From: Trileptium ribeirensis
Taxonomy: Eukaryota > Nematoda > Enoplea > Enoplida > Thoracostomopsidae
DNA: 64,000 bases
Direction of reading: 5' to 3'
Assembly (NCBI GenBank): GCA_030248225.1
Contig: JASANE010029426.1
Span: forward strand, 29,411-93,410
How positions within the stretch are numbered: position 1 is the stretch's first letter; each line of letters starts with the position of its first letter. Shown here one piece after another: positions 12,401 through 23,180 of this stretch. A model generated the notes under the pieces. That model was not told where the DNA came from. It searched no databases and was given only the letters and a program-made list of their open reading frames with translations. Made by a program: the position numbers and the translations under genes.

Positions 12401-15400
12401 ATTAATTAATTAATTAATTAATTAATTGATTAATTAACTAATTAATTAGTTAATTAATTAATTTATGACAACATTTTTCATTTTTATTAGTTAATTAACT
12501 ATTTCATTTTTATAAGTAAAATAATTAATAAATTATATAATTAATAAAAGTGAAATATTTAATTAACTAATAAAAAATGAAAAATGTTGTTACAAGTTAA
12601 TTAAATAACTTATTAATTTTTTATGACATTTTTCATTTTATATTTGCTTATTAATTAATTATTTTATTAATTAAATGATTAATTAATTAATTAATCTATT
12701 TTCACCAGAGAAACACAGGCGTTAAGGTGGGCGGTTTTAATGATTTGCTTACTTACCTTTGGGTTCTTTTGGAATTTTTTCCTGTTGGTTTTCTAATAAG
12801 CTTGTGCGCTAAAAATAAGAAAATAGAACGAATAGAACAAAATACATAAAAAGAGTATATACAAAAATAGATAAAATCTAATGAATTAAGCAATTTCATA
12901 AAACAAATACCAGTAGACATTCTTTCACGAAATTACTAATTCTTCGATGTGGAATATACATGAATTAAGCAATACCAATTAAACAAAGTTGTTCTTGAAC
13001 GATATAATGTATCACGTCGCCAGCAGCTGATTGTTGTATAGCAGAGGTAGCAATGATAAGTGAAAGATTTTGTTGCCGAAACCGTCGTCAAAGCTAGAGT
13101 TCATACTATACAAAACCATACATGTTCAAGGCCTGTGGTACAACGGGGTAGACAGATTCTCCGGAAGAGGGTGGGTGCGTGGGTGGACATTCTGCGTCCC
13201 CAGTGCGGGATTAGCTGGTCGCTTTGAGGGAGTTGCCAGGGGGTTCGTATCCAAAGCCTCAGGGGAACAACCAGCCCCATAACCATCCAAACAATTGTTG
13301 ACTTACGAGCGCCCCGAGATCTTGGCTCTTTTCAATTTGAATCATTGGTGGAGGACCGTCGTCATCCGATTCGTCTGACGAAATGTCGTAATTGTAAAGC
13401 TGAAATATAATTAAAACTTGTTTTTATTAATTACATAATTTAACAGTTAAAATTTTATTAATTAATTAACAATCAAAAAGTAGAGGAAAAGATAAAAATA
13501 AAACTTTATTAAAAGGTAAAAAAATTCATTAAATAATTAGTACATAAAAAATTAACCATTAATTATTTATTTAGTTAATTAATTAAGCGATTATATAATG
13601 AATAAATAAATAAATAAATCAGAAAACTGCATTAATTAAAACTACGTAAGTAAAATGTTTTATATATTTATAATGATAGTTGATATTAGTTTTCTGTTTG
13701 GTCAATTAACTAAGTAACAGCAGTTTTGTACGAAATTTATCCTGCAGTGGTCATTCAATTTTGCCTAAACGTTGCTTTATGCAGAATTCACAGACAAAAA
13801 TGTGTGCACTCACTCCACATTGTAATATGATTTGTGCTTATTGCTAGAAATGATTTTCACTATACATGTACGAGGTTCGAAGTCTCAGTGTGGGATAGCG
13901 GGTGCGCTTAGGGGGACGATCGTCGTTAAAGCGGATCTGGCTGTCGGCGGGATCTCAGAATTGGTTTCGAAATAAGGCTTGAAAGCATCTGCTTGGCCAA
14001 CTTTAAAGTAAATGCTCCGGGCTCTGTATATTTAAAACATCTAATCTCCCTGAACGTACAACTATACCGTTAACGTTGTACTGTCCCCATGGAACAGACG
14101 CACACTCTGCAACTGGTTGACTTATACACCCAATGTTTTAAATAAGCCGTTTCAAGGTTAGTTAGCTAGAGGTGTCGTCATTTTTCAACTGTGTCAAGAA
14201 CAAGGTTTCTTCTTTGTAGTTTTATTGACGGCTTCACACCATATTGTAACCGTGCATAACCTCTAGATACAAATATCCAAAACTTTTTAAAAACTAGCAA
14301 TACAATTGAATAAATATAGTGTCTATTGCTGTTAATTTGCGATAAAACGGTAGCTATGGGTGTGTATGACACCGTAAACAAAAATGTAGTAGCTAAGGGT
14401 GTGTCGTATGCCGTCGAGAATTGACTTACGGTATTGGTGTGACGCTGACTGTTTATAAAACAGGGTCGTGACAAATGGGGGCGGAGCAAAATTTCCAAAC
14501 AGCGGGAATATTATAACGAGAATGGCAATGCGTTATTTATAATTATTAATGAAGTTTGTTAGCTGACAGCTGCTCCGGATCAAAGATTTATTCATTTTTG
14601 ACACAAGCCAATAATTAAAAGCAATGGCGCTACGTCCCGGTGATATGAATGTAGTATCCAGTAGAACAATGTACCGGTGAATAGAATCTAACTATTTTGT
14701 AACTTTATTCTGAATACGTCAAATTTGGCCAGAACTTTGCCTGATATGAAACATTGTTAAGTAAACAAAATGGATATAAACGTTTTTCAGTGAACAGATT
14801 GCTCGTATTTATCTGAACATCTTTAGTGTTTTCGGAGAATAGAAGCACGATTAGGCATTTAGGAAAATCTAGTTGTGCTAGCTGAAACATTTTAGCGGAA
14901 TCCACAATAAACCTGATATTATATAAGGATCAAGATTTTTAGTCGAATAATTCTTTAGCTTTCAAATATGCTGGCACTTCAAGCATTTTAGATTATGATA
15001 TCCTTAGCCTTTCGAAACCAAATTTTCTCGGGTTTATTGTTGCTATATATTTATCAAAAAGGTGTGCGATAGAAACACTAGATTACCAGTCTCTGCTCGT
15101 AGTTCTTAGATTATATTTTACAATGTTATACGTCCGATTACGAAAAACTAGGCTTAATATTTTCCTAGTGCCCTCTTAAACGACACCACCACAGCAACAA
15201 CATTCGAGATTCCAAATCTTTGGAATCAATCGCATGTTGTTGTGGGCAAAACCCAACTTACATCTTCATCGTCATCCTGATTTTCATTGGCGTGACCATT
15301 AGTCACCGCAGTGGACACTGGACCTTCTTCAGATTTCGGGACTGGCTCGGTAATCTTTGCTGGGACCTTTGTGGATTTTCCACTCTTCGCAAGCGGCGCC

Positions 15401-16825
15401 TTCGTTGCAGCTGCTTCTGTGCTAGACGTTTTTGTAGCTGAGTTGACCTGAAATGGAAGGAAAATTAAATGCTGTCCAGAAAGAATATGTTTGTTACTTA
15501 TAAAGCGGTCGTGATTATTCAATTTGGATTGAAACTTCATTGTTTGAAACTTTCAATTTTTAGCCCAAATACTCGTTTCTGCTCATAAAGCTGGATTTTG
15601 ACATTTTACGAACAGATTGAGATATATTTTATTGATACATATCATATGTTTCAACGACACAAATTTAGTTACGTTTGAGCTACTGCTAAGCCATCAGAGA
15701 ATATAAGGTTATGCTCATAGAACCACCTGGATTTTCAAGCCTGTCACAAAACACAAATTTAGTTACGTTTGAGCGACTGCTAAACGATCAGAGAATATCC
15801 GGTTATGCTCATAGAACCACCTGGATTTTCAAGCCTGTCACAATACACAAATTTAGTTACGTTTGAGCGACTGCTAAACGATCAGAGAATATCCGGTTAT
15901 GCTCATAGAACCACCTGGATTTTCAAGCCTGGCACAAAACACAAATTTAGTTACGTTTGAGCGACTGCTAAACGATCAGAGAATATCCGGTTATGCTTAT
16001 AGAACCACCTGGATTTTCAAGCCTGTCACAAAACACAAATTTAGTTACGTTTGAGCGACTGCTAAACGATCAGAGAATATCCGGTTATGCTCATAGAACC
16101 ACCTGGATTTTCAAGCCTGTTACAAAACACAAATTTAGTTACGTTTAAGCGACTGCTAAACGATCAGAGAATATCCGGTTATGCTCATAGAACCACCTGG
16201 ATTTTCAAGCCTGTCACAAAACACAAATTTGGTTACGTTTGAGCGACTGCTAAACGATCAGAGAATATCCGGTTATGCTCATAGAACCACCTGGATTTTC
16301 AAGCCTTTCACAAATAAACAATATTGCAAAAGCAATGTGAATTTGGCTACAAGCGAAAGAGAATATGTGGGCCATAGGCCGATTTCGGATAGACCATGGA
16401 TCGTGCGAGGACACGATTAGGCATAGGCTCTGAGACTGTGAGGGACGGGGGAAGAAGGGCAGACCACTCAGAAATATGCCTGGGGAACGGTAAAGTACGT
16501 CGTCCCCTAGAAATATGCCAAGTTGGGCAATCATGTATATATACCGGCATGAGGATAGGAAGAGGCATGCAACCCCAGTTTTCAAACAAAAGCAAAGTCA
16601 AAAGCAAGCCGGCTCCAGTAATTTTCTGAAAAAAAGCTCAGTAGTCCCCCAGTTTCGAATGTTCTCGCCTCATATTGGAAATGTGCTGTGCTACTGAAGA
16701 CTTGGGGGCCCAAAATCTGAACTAAACAAGCAGCTAACCTTTAATGCAGCGTCCGAGCTAGGTGCAGCCGTTTTCGGCGTTGCCTTCGAAGCAACCTTTG
16801 ACGGTGGAGCAACCTTCGTCGACAT
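9455..16825 (-). CDS. Unrecognised seven-exon gene, charged protein with repeated L..FE motif (3' end missing)
   Basis: Seven minus-strand exons join in frame at GT-AG sites: 16825-16739 (ATG at 16825), 15447-15262, 13399-13307, 12808-12757, 11786-11671, 9931-9814 and 9591-9455. They give 263 codons; the last exon ends at a good donor, so the C-terminus lies further left and was not found. The N-terminus is Ala/Lys/Ser/Thr-rich and disordered (MSTKVAPPSKVASKATPK). It is followed by acidic stretches (QDDDED and SSDESDDDGPPP). The last three exons each carry one copy of a short motif: LSNITSNFEK, SFLNKFEH and LTNALNRFEK. They also contain Glu/Lys-rich segments likely to form single helices or coiled coil (EEMERSNKEKLEKQHAAEV). 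The look is that of a cytoplasmic scaffold or actin-associated protein, but I recognise no family. Several mobile elements and a 94-bp satellite sit in its introns. Confidence 0.75.
11095..11322 (-). mobile_element. tRNA-derived SINE with internal microsatellite
   Basis: Read on the minus strand, TTAGCTCAGTAGTTTCCC (11316-11299) fits the RNA polymerase III A box. GGTTCAAGTCC (11240-11230) fits the B box and T-loop of a tRNA. Between them, where the anticodon and variable regions should be, lies a run of about four and a half 9-bp TTGCAATAA units. The acceptor stem does not pair, so this is not a working tRNA. About 120 bases of unrelated tail follow, as in SINEs. Confidence 0.7.
11242..11287. 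repeat. 9-bp microsatellite ATTATTGCA
   Basis: About four and a half near-perfect units lie inside the tRNA-like head of the SINE. Confidence 0.9.
12368..12700. repeat. TTAA-rich low-complexity tract with inverted repeat
   Basis: There are two runs of ATTA/TTAA units (12385-12460 and 12640-12695). The phrases AAATGTTGTCACAAATTAAT and ATTAATTTATGACAACATTT face each other around the first run, so the DNA could fold back. The tract lies in an intron of the minus-strand gene. Confidence 0.85.
13779..14540. mobile_element. Decayed MITE of the TGCGGCGTT family
   Basis: The left end TTATGCAGAATTCACAGAC and the right end (TTTCCAAACAGCGGGAATAT, then TATAACGAGAATGG) resemble the termini of the intact copies at 35972 and 52331. 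Internal phrases GGGTGTGTATGACACC and AGCTAAGGGTGTGTCGTA also recur in the copy at 52331. The ends are too mutated to show a target duplication. It lies in an intron of the minus-strand gene. Confidence 0.55.
15655..16312. repeat. 94-bp tandem repeat, seven copies
   Basis: The unit begins ACACAAATTTAGTTACGTTT and includes CTAAACGATCAGAGAATATC and CACCTGGATTTTCAAGCCTG. The AAATTT anchor recurs at 15661, 15755, 15849, 15943, 16037, 16131 and 16225, exactly 94 bp apart each time. Copies differ by only a few bases; the first is the most diverged. It lies in the first intron of the minus-strand gene. Confidence 0.97.
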
Positions 16826-17279
16826 AGCGATAACAAGCCAAACTGGTTTACAACAACAATAACAACCAGAGCTGTCTGTAGTAAGGAATGCCTTTGTGCT
16901 GTCCGGAAATGTTGATGCCTCCGAATGGGAACGATTGGGCTGGACCCTCGATTGACGCGGGTTGGTCGTTAACGACTGAATGCAATGACAACAAGGTTGG
17001 TGCCAAAAACTATCGTCGTTATAGTGTTTACTATAATTGTAAATGTCGTAGCGGACTGAAGGAATACTTGGCGAAAATACGCCTGAAATAAATAAAAGTA
17101 AAAACAAATATATATAATATATAGAAATTTGAGCCAGTTCTTATCGTATATACGAGTTGCGAGGCCTTACATTTACTCCAGTGTTATGCTTCTGAAACGC
17201 GTACATACCATCCTAAAATCAAGAGTAGTCATTAAACGTTGTCCGCACAGCATGCTTACTAGGGTTTTATACAGCACTG
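16826..17279. other. Upstream region of the minus-strand gene
   Basis: This is the likely 5' UTR and promoter side of the gene starting at 16825. I see no clear TATA box or other element that would fix the transcription start. Confidence 0.4.
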
Positions 17280-17480
17280 CAATGTTGGCCCAGGGAACCA
17301 TGAGTGGCAATACTTATCGTTAGAAAAAAGAACAGCTTAGGGCGGGGGTTCGGGAGGCTGCATTCCCCCGACTTAGGCTTAGTACAAGGCTCATATAGGC
17401 CCTAAGCTTAGGCCAAGGCTAAGGCTTAGGTTTAGTATATCAAGAACGGCATGACATGCATTACACTTTGGCTTCCCGAT
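17280..17480 (-). repeat. Dispersed TTAGGC-like repeat, minus-strand copy
   Basis: Reverse-complemented, this reads GCATGTCATGCCGTTCTTGA, then runs of CTAAGCC/CCTTAG, then CCTATATGAGCC. It is the same order as the unit of the 362-bp array at 23881-26533. It extends past the array unit into a C-rich segment (CCGAACCCCCGCCCTAAGC) that is also found at 23080-23120, so the dispersed form is longer than the array unit. Confidence 0.8.
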
Positions 17481-17809
17481 TTTCACGGACTGACTCGCTT
17501 CCCGAACTATGTCAATTTCGACTAGACTAGACTTTCACAGCATAGAGTCTGGCTTGGGTTGGCTTCTCATGAACCATGTCAGACTCGGCTCGGGTCTTCC
17601 GATGTAAAGCCAATTTCGGCTTGGATCTTAGACTCCCAATAATAATATTTTGGTATATATTCAATAATCTTAGAGACTACATATAATTATACCAACCAAC
17701 AAACGAACCAGCTGCTTTTAGAGCTTTTAAGAGCTGAGCCGAACTCATCTGATTGTTCATAATGTTCACTGATTATTGTACTATGCATCAGTTCATATAT
17801 TTATATTTG
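17481..17809. other. Non-coding spacer with scattered GGCTCGG motifs
   Basis: No gene is visible. GGCTCGG and GAGCCGA words related to the next tandem duplication are scattered here, suggesting older decayed copies. Confidence 0.4.
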
Positions 17810-18235
17810 TTTTGTTAGAAAAGACCCTTTAAGAGCCGATCATATTTTTCCAGACACACTAGGCTCTGCTCTGCCCAGCTCTCTAGAACAGGCATTAGGC
17901 TTTGTCTCGGCTCTTCATGTATCATGGCCGGCTCGGCTCCAGTGGCGAGCCGAGCCGAGCAAAAACCTAAATTCTCACCTCTGCAATCAAAGCAATCTGT
18001 GGCGCAACATCCCAAAGATTCATTCATGATTATATGTATTATTTTAGACAAGAGCTTTTAAGAACCGATCACTTTTTTCCAGAAACACTAGGCTCCTATT
18101 TCAGACAGTGCCTCCGGTTCTTCATATATCATGGCCGGCTCGGCTCCATTGCCGAGCCGAGCCGAGCCTAAAGTCTAAATTCTGACCTCTGCATTTAAAG
18201 CAAGCTGACGCACAACACCCTAAAGATTCATCACG
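17810..18235. repeat. 207-bp tandem duplication with GGCTCGGCTC hairpin
   Basis: Two copies about 207 bp apart share ATGGCCGGCTCGGCTCC, at 17924 and 18131, and the flanking sequence on both sides. In the second copy GGCTCGGCTC faces GAGCCGAGCC across a 7-base gap, giving a 10-bp GC-rich stem; the first copy has a similar stem. Confidence 0.85.
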
Positions 18236-18594
18236 GCGCTTACCGGATTGCAAACGTCGGCTCAGATGAATCAAAAGGACAATTATAAGATGAAAAGAAA
18301 ATCAGTTTGCGGAAGTAAACTGGAGGAAAACCATAAAACTTGAACGAGACAACACTGCCCTTGGCCCTGTACCGCCCTTGGGAACACCTATGACAATGCT
18401 CGGTGTTTAGCTAAAGCCTGTTTTGGACACTGGATATTGAATCGCAGTTGTTTTCACTTTCTGAAGGCGAATTTGGAATAAGAATAGGCGAAACCTAATT
18501 CTTAGCTAAACGACGGTTTTGTACCCAATAAATTTTTTCAGCAAAGAATCGAACAGTCTCAAATTTATTACACACATAGCAATCAATTAATATT

Positions 18595-19083
18595 CATGAG
18601 CGAGTTATGAAAAATTTAGGTTTTAGATCAATGAGCTCATCATAACGACTAAACGACACTAAATAGGCGCCTTGTAACACTATTTCTGAATGTTACTGAA
18701 ATGCGGTTTTCTCAGTTCATGAGCGAGTTGTGAAAAATTTAGGTTTTAGATCAATGAGCTCATCACAACGACTAAACGACACTAAATAGGCGCCTTGTAA
18801 CACTATTTCTGAATGTTACTGAAATGCGGTTTTCTCAGTTCATGAGCGAGTTGTGAAAAATTTAGGTTTTAGATCAATGAGCTCATCACAACGACTAAAC
18901 GACACTAAATAAGCGCCTTGTAACACTATTTTTGAATGTTACTGAAATGCGATTTTCTCAGTTCATGAGCGAGTTGTGAAAAATTTAGGTTTTAGATCAA
19001 TGAGCTCATCACGACTAAACGACACTAAATAGGCGCCTTGTAACACTATTTTTGAATGTTACTGAAATGCGGTTTTCTCAGTT
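18595..19083. repeat. 123-bp tandem repeat, four copies
   Basis: Anchors CGAGTT at 18601, 18724, 18847 and 18970 give a 123-bp period. The unit contains GATCAATGAGCTCATC and CGCCTTGTAACACTATTT. The copies are nearly identical; the fourth lacks three bases (ACA). Confidence 0.96.
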
Positions 19084-19129
19084 GCTACTTTCCTCTGTGC
19101 GCTACACCTCTGTCTATTAATCATGGTTC

Positions 19130-19205
19130 ATCCATGATTGGACCTATGTAGAACTATGGACCTATGGAAGATGACCTATGGATCTATGATGGACCTATGT
19201 GGAAG
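19130..19205. repeat. Short GACCTATGG-type repeats
   Basis: GGACCTATG and close variants recur about six times at irregular short spacing. Confidence 0.75.
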
Positions 19206-20305
19206 AGTGTAATACCCATCTCTCACTACGTCATATATGTTGCTGAATTATGCCTGTCAATTTTTGCGTTATATGTTCCATTTCCATAAAAGTAAAGATG
19301 ACTAGTTTCTCAACTTTCTATTCAGGGCCCTGCCCCAAATTTTGGTTCGGTGCCCACCCTTCCCCCAGTTCGAATTTACAGCTAACTTGCTCCCCTTCAG
19401 AAAGCCTTGGTGCCCCCTCAGTTCGGATTGATAGAGAGTTAAAAAGTTGGAGAAGACAGAACGATATTCGAATACTTTGCCATAATGGCCACGACATAAT
19501 GGCACAAATAATGCAGAAAATCTACCCACAACGTAGAGAGTAACATGAGTATCAATCTATTTTAGTGATCTGTCATAGAGTCTTGCTATAACTAAATTGT
19601 TTTAATACAAAATTTATAAATTTCTGAACAAGCATCCCATTGTGTGAAGTTAAAATTAAAGTTTTTACACAATTTTTAGTAAAAACCGAAGAGCTTTTCG
19701 AATGAAAAATGTTAAATATCTATGACACTAAGAAATCGTTGCGAATATCACTTAAGGTGTCAAAATTCTTTCTTAGTTATTTGTATATTGCCGAGTCGTG
19801 ATCCTTAGTAAGTTGTACGTAAACTAGATATGATAAAGGTTAAAATTCGTTAAAAAAATCTGAAGCAATACAAACAATTGCCATATAAACTGTTATTCAC
19901 GATACCAAACCAGAAACAGCAACGATTTTACAAGATAGTACCAACAACCGAGGTTTTGTATGTACTATAAACCACATATACAGCAACAACACAGACTCAT
20001 CACACAAAAAGTGTTAGAATAGCCGAAGTTTAGCATTACAACAAACAGAAGCTTCGGCACATCTGTGAAACCTTTCAAGAAAGTTTTAAGAGACAAAAAT
20101 TATATTTTATTACACTGGGGTACAACTTACACACACAAGAAGGGTAGAATAGGAGCAAACGTAGTAATAATGCGAAAGAAACATAGCAGAAATAAATACA
20201 TTCTATAGTATTTATCCTATTATAAGGTAGGGTTTAGGGCATTTTCGTGAGAATATTTTGGGTGACGAATTTAGGCTAACTCATTTCTCTTCAGTCTATC
20301 TAATC
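19206..20305. other. Non-coding
   Basis: No convincing gene, RNA or repeat was found. The small open frames here lack splice signals or recognisable domains. Confidence 0.45.
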
Positions 20306-20392
20306 TTAAGTTGTTTTCAAATGTTCATACTTTTTGCAACAAATTTTGATCAAAATATGAGTAAAAAGTTTGAGCGTGTGAACGCGCCTTAA
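20306..20392. mobile_element. 87-bp minimal foldback element bounded by TTAA
   Basis: TTAA at 20306 and TTAA at 20389 bound an imperfect palindrome. Its right end (AGTTTGAGCGTGTGAACGCG, then CC) matches the termini of the elements at 8664 and 21775, and its left end is a mutated inverted copy. It is little more than two terminal repeats joined together. Confidence 0.7.
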
Positions 20393-20409
20393 CAGTCTAG
20401 GCACCCTGA

Positions 20410-20640
20410 GAGTTTTATTGGGACGAGTTATGTATCGCCAAAATAAAGCTGGTTTTTGCTGAATACGAGTCCACCGCGGCAACATCGATAACCTAGCTAC
20501 AACTACCTCCCATGTTCAAACCGGAAAGTTATAACAGTTGTTGGGAAAAGTCTTGTATCACCGAAATAAGACTGGTTTTTGCTACATATGAGCGAGCGTC
20601 GCGCCATAACTCCGCTTTCCTAAGTACCTCTCACGTTTAT
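20410..20640. repeat. Diverged tandem duplication, period about 120 bp
   Basis: TTGGGACGAGTTATGTATCG at about 20419 and TTGGGAAAAGTCTTGTATCA at about 20539 each lead into CTGGTTTTTGCT. The two copies differ at many positions. Confidence 0.7.
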
Positions 20641-21774
20641 AAATATCTATCTACCATATATTTATAAAAAATTACGCCAAAATTATGGCAATTGTCGCAC
20701 AGGAAATGAAGTCCGTTACTCCGTAGTAAAGTTTTTTATCAAAAAATGATTTTTGACCACTATTAAAAAAGACTAGTATTTCTTATTACGTAAGAGTAAA
20801 CTTTAGATGCGCCACCGGCCATCCACTTTTGACATCACATACAAAACGTTGTTAGAGAACAAATCTTCGGTATTCAATAGCCGTATCCAATTTTGACATT
20901 TTTCTGGTCCATAACGCCATTAGCGTTTGCAATTCGGCTCCTGTACTTTAACACTAATATGTTCGCCATCATTTTCAAGTTATAATGTATGAAATATGAA
21001 ACGGACTAATTTTTGTTCTTTTACACAAAAATAAAATTTGTGTTCAGTGAACAACGGAATCGCATTTGCTTTTGACAAACGAGGATCGCTGGACAAAATA
21101 GAGAAAATAATTTTAATACCACTTTCGTTTGCCGATTCTCATCGCGTATCACAAATTAATAAATTCTATATATTTCTGCAGCCTAAAAATCCTGAATTAT
21201 TGCAAAATTCTGTGGCTCGCTACCTCTCTGCATTCGGTCTCTATATTTTCACTTCTTGGTATCTGCAGGAAAATTGTCACATACCACTCCTGCAAGTTTT
21301 ACCTCATTCGACCCATCACCTTTCTTCAGGACACGTTCAACAATGACCTAACATCGCCAATTCCTGTTCCAAGATGTTTTAGTTTTTACGCAATAAGTAT
21401 CAAATACTACCACGGTCCCCGTATTGAATTTTGCTTTCGTTTCGACTCGGAGCACAGCAAAATTCCGAATACGCTGAGCAGTGAAAATCCTTTGGCGAAC
21501 TTATCTTTTTAAGGAAATATTTCGTTACATTAAAACAGAACTGGCTCAGTCTAAATGTGAAGCTATAAGATTGTTTACACTAAATAATTACATATCCCAT
21601 TCTCGACTCAAACACCGAAAGCTCTAAAAAACCAAACTTTTCTGAAATGCACATTATTGTTTTTTGAAAATAGCTCTGCTTTTCGGTATTTTAGCCAGCC
21701 CTGAGCAGGTTTTAAAGGCTATCTTAAGGCTTTATCAACAATGACCAACGATTCTTAAATTTGAAGAGCATTCC
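20641..21774. other. Non-coding
   Basis: Overlapping open frames of about 100-130 codons occur at 21038-21512 but show no domain, no start context and no splice logic. I treat them as chance. Confidence 0.45.
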
Positions 21775-22054
21775 TTAGGCGTGTTCACACGCTCAAACTT
21801 TTTGCTCAGATTTTGATCAAAATTTGAGCTCAAATTTTGAACAAAATTTGAATGCATATTTTTTGTATTTTCAGCAAGTTTTAACGTGATTGTTCAAACT
21901 TTTCAAGAATATTTCTCTAGCCAATCATGAACGAAATGATTTACCTGAAAGAGTTTGAGCTCAAATTTTGTTCTCAAATTTTGAAATATCGCAATTTTCC
22001 TTTAAAAATTATCGTCAAATTTTGATCAAAATTTGATCAGATTACTGCCTTTAA
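21775..22054. mobile_element. Short MITE with GGCGTGTTCACACGCTC terminus
   Basis: The left end, GGCGTGTTCACACGCTCAAA, is preserved after TTA. The right end is decayed and borders TTAA at 22051. The interior includes a perfect 22-bp palindrome at 22015-22036, centred on TTTTGATCAAAA, and several close variants. It is the same family as 8664-9378 and 20306-20392. Confidence 0.75.
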
Positions 22055-22530
22055 TATAACGACTAAAAATTTTGACCATTCCAATTTTGACCCTGGTCCA
22101 TACCGCCGTATGTGTCCGAGGGTTTGTGGACCCGAAGTGTTGGACAGAAGTGTGATAATTACGTATACGAAATTGAGAATGTGAAGAACCGAGCAAAAGC
22201 AGGAAAAACACCACTGTAGTGGCTTGTGAGCGAGGCTTCAAACCAAACGATCCAGATTCAATTTGCCGCAGACGGAAAGCTATGATCTAACATTATAGCT
22301 ATTTAATTATTCTAACTATTTACATTAGCTAAGTCATGTAAAGAAAGGATTCGTGATGTTTTAGCCGTTTATCAAAATTGTATCGACCTAATTTTTCTAG
22401 CGATACTGCGCCTGTCAAAACCCAACGGTCTCAGCGTTAGCACCTAGTATCGTACTCACAGTCAAAGTAAACTTGAGGGGCGTAAATAAAATGTCGGCCA
22501 TAACGTTCTCCATATACTATGCCTTAGTCT

Positions 22531-23030
22531 AGAGATGTCGCTATTCTCCAACGCGCAGGCGTGGCAAGCGTTGAAGCACACATTACCGCAGCACAACTCA
22601 GGGGGGCTGGTCACATCTCACGAATGCCAGAAGATCGACTACACAAAAAAAGTGTTGTTCAGCGAGCTTGAACGCGGAAAGCGAAAATATGGTGGCCAGA
22701 GGCTGAGGTTCAAAGACACACTAAAGAGGAACATGGTCGGTGCGCACATAAATCCAAGCACATGGGAACAGCAAGCGTCTGACATAGCAGGTTGGCATAA
22801 CTCACTACACCAAGCCAAAAAGATAGCCGAAGCAAAAAGACAATCTGCATCGCAGGCTGCACACGACAGGCGACATACAGCTCCAGTCTCAGGCGAATTC
22901 AGTTGTGACTATTGCGATCGCCGGTGTCGTTCTGGAGCCGGGCTTACTGCTCATAGACGAGCATGCAGGCACTGACTTTCACTATTCCCTTAAAAAATCA
23001 TCTTCGACAACGAAGCATTACCGACAAAAA
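22531..23030 (+). mobile_element. 5'-truncated LINE 3' end with 10-bp target duplication
   Basis: GCCTTAGTCT occurs at 22521-22530 and again at 23031-23040, immediately flanking the segment. The 500 bp between holds the last part of a LINE ORF2 and ends in ACAAAAA before the second copy. This is the structure expected of target-primed reverse transcription that stopped early. Confidence 0.85.
22535..22978 (+). pseudogene. LINE ORF2 C-terminal domain with CCHC/C2H2-type finger
   Basis: The open frame of 146 codons reads through LFSELERGKRKYGGQRLRFK, DTLKRNM, NPSTWEQQASDIAGWH and a final finger CDYCDRRCRSGAGLTAHRRA followed by C. Many non-LTR retrotransposons end ORF2 with this tail (a G-x-R-x-x-G-G-Q-x-x-R-x-x-D block, a W-E...D...W block, then a zinc finger). 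The endonuclease and reverse transcriptase are absent, so nothing functional is encoded. The frame itself is undamaged, which suggests a fairly recent insertion. Confidence 0.85.
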
Positions 23031-23180
23031 GCCTTAGTCTTAGCCTACGCTAAGGGTCTTATATAAGACATACACTAAGCCTAAGTGGGGAGCTGCCCAC
23101 CGAGCCCCCGCTCTAAGCTTTTCTTTTTTCTAACGTTACAATGTAACGCCCCTCATGGTTACTTGAGCCGGAATGGCAAT

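Larger units (their letters stand above)
22480..23180 (+). repeat. TTAGGC-like repeat unit split by a LINE insertion
   Basis: The left part (TTCTCCATATACTATGCCTT) and right part (CTTAGCCTACGCTAAGGGTC) together rebuild the CTAAGCC/CCTTAG core of the 362-bp unit. The right side continues with the C-rich segment ACCGAGCCCCCGCTCTAAGC, shared with the copy at 17280-17480. Confidence 0.8.

Noticed and set aside
15655..19083. CRISPR-like arrays or hammerhead-ribozyme satellites
   Set aside because: Units are contiguous without unique spacers, and I found no CTGATGA...GAAA hammerhead core in the 94, 123, 362 or 236/278-bp units.
21038..21512. Overlapping open frames of 102 and 127 codons
   Set aside because: Two frames overlap on the same strand with no domain, no Kozak-like context and no splice sites; AT-rich DNA can give such lengths by chance.
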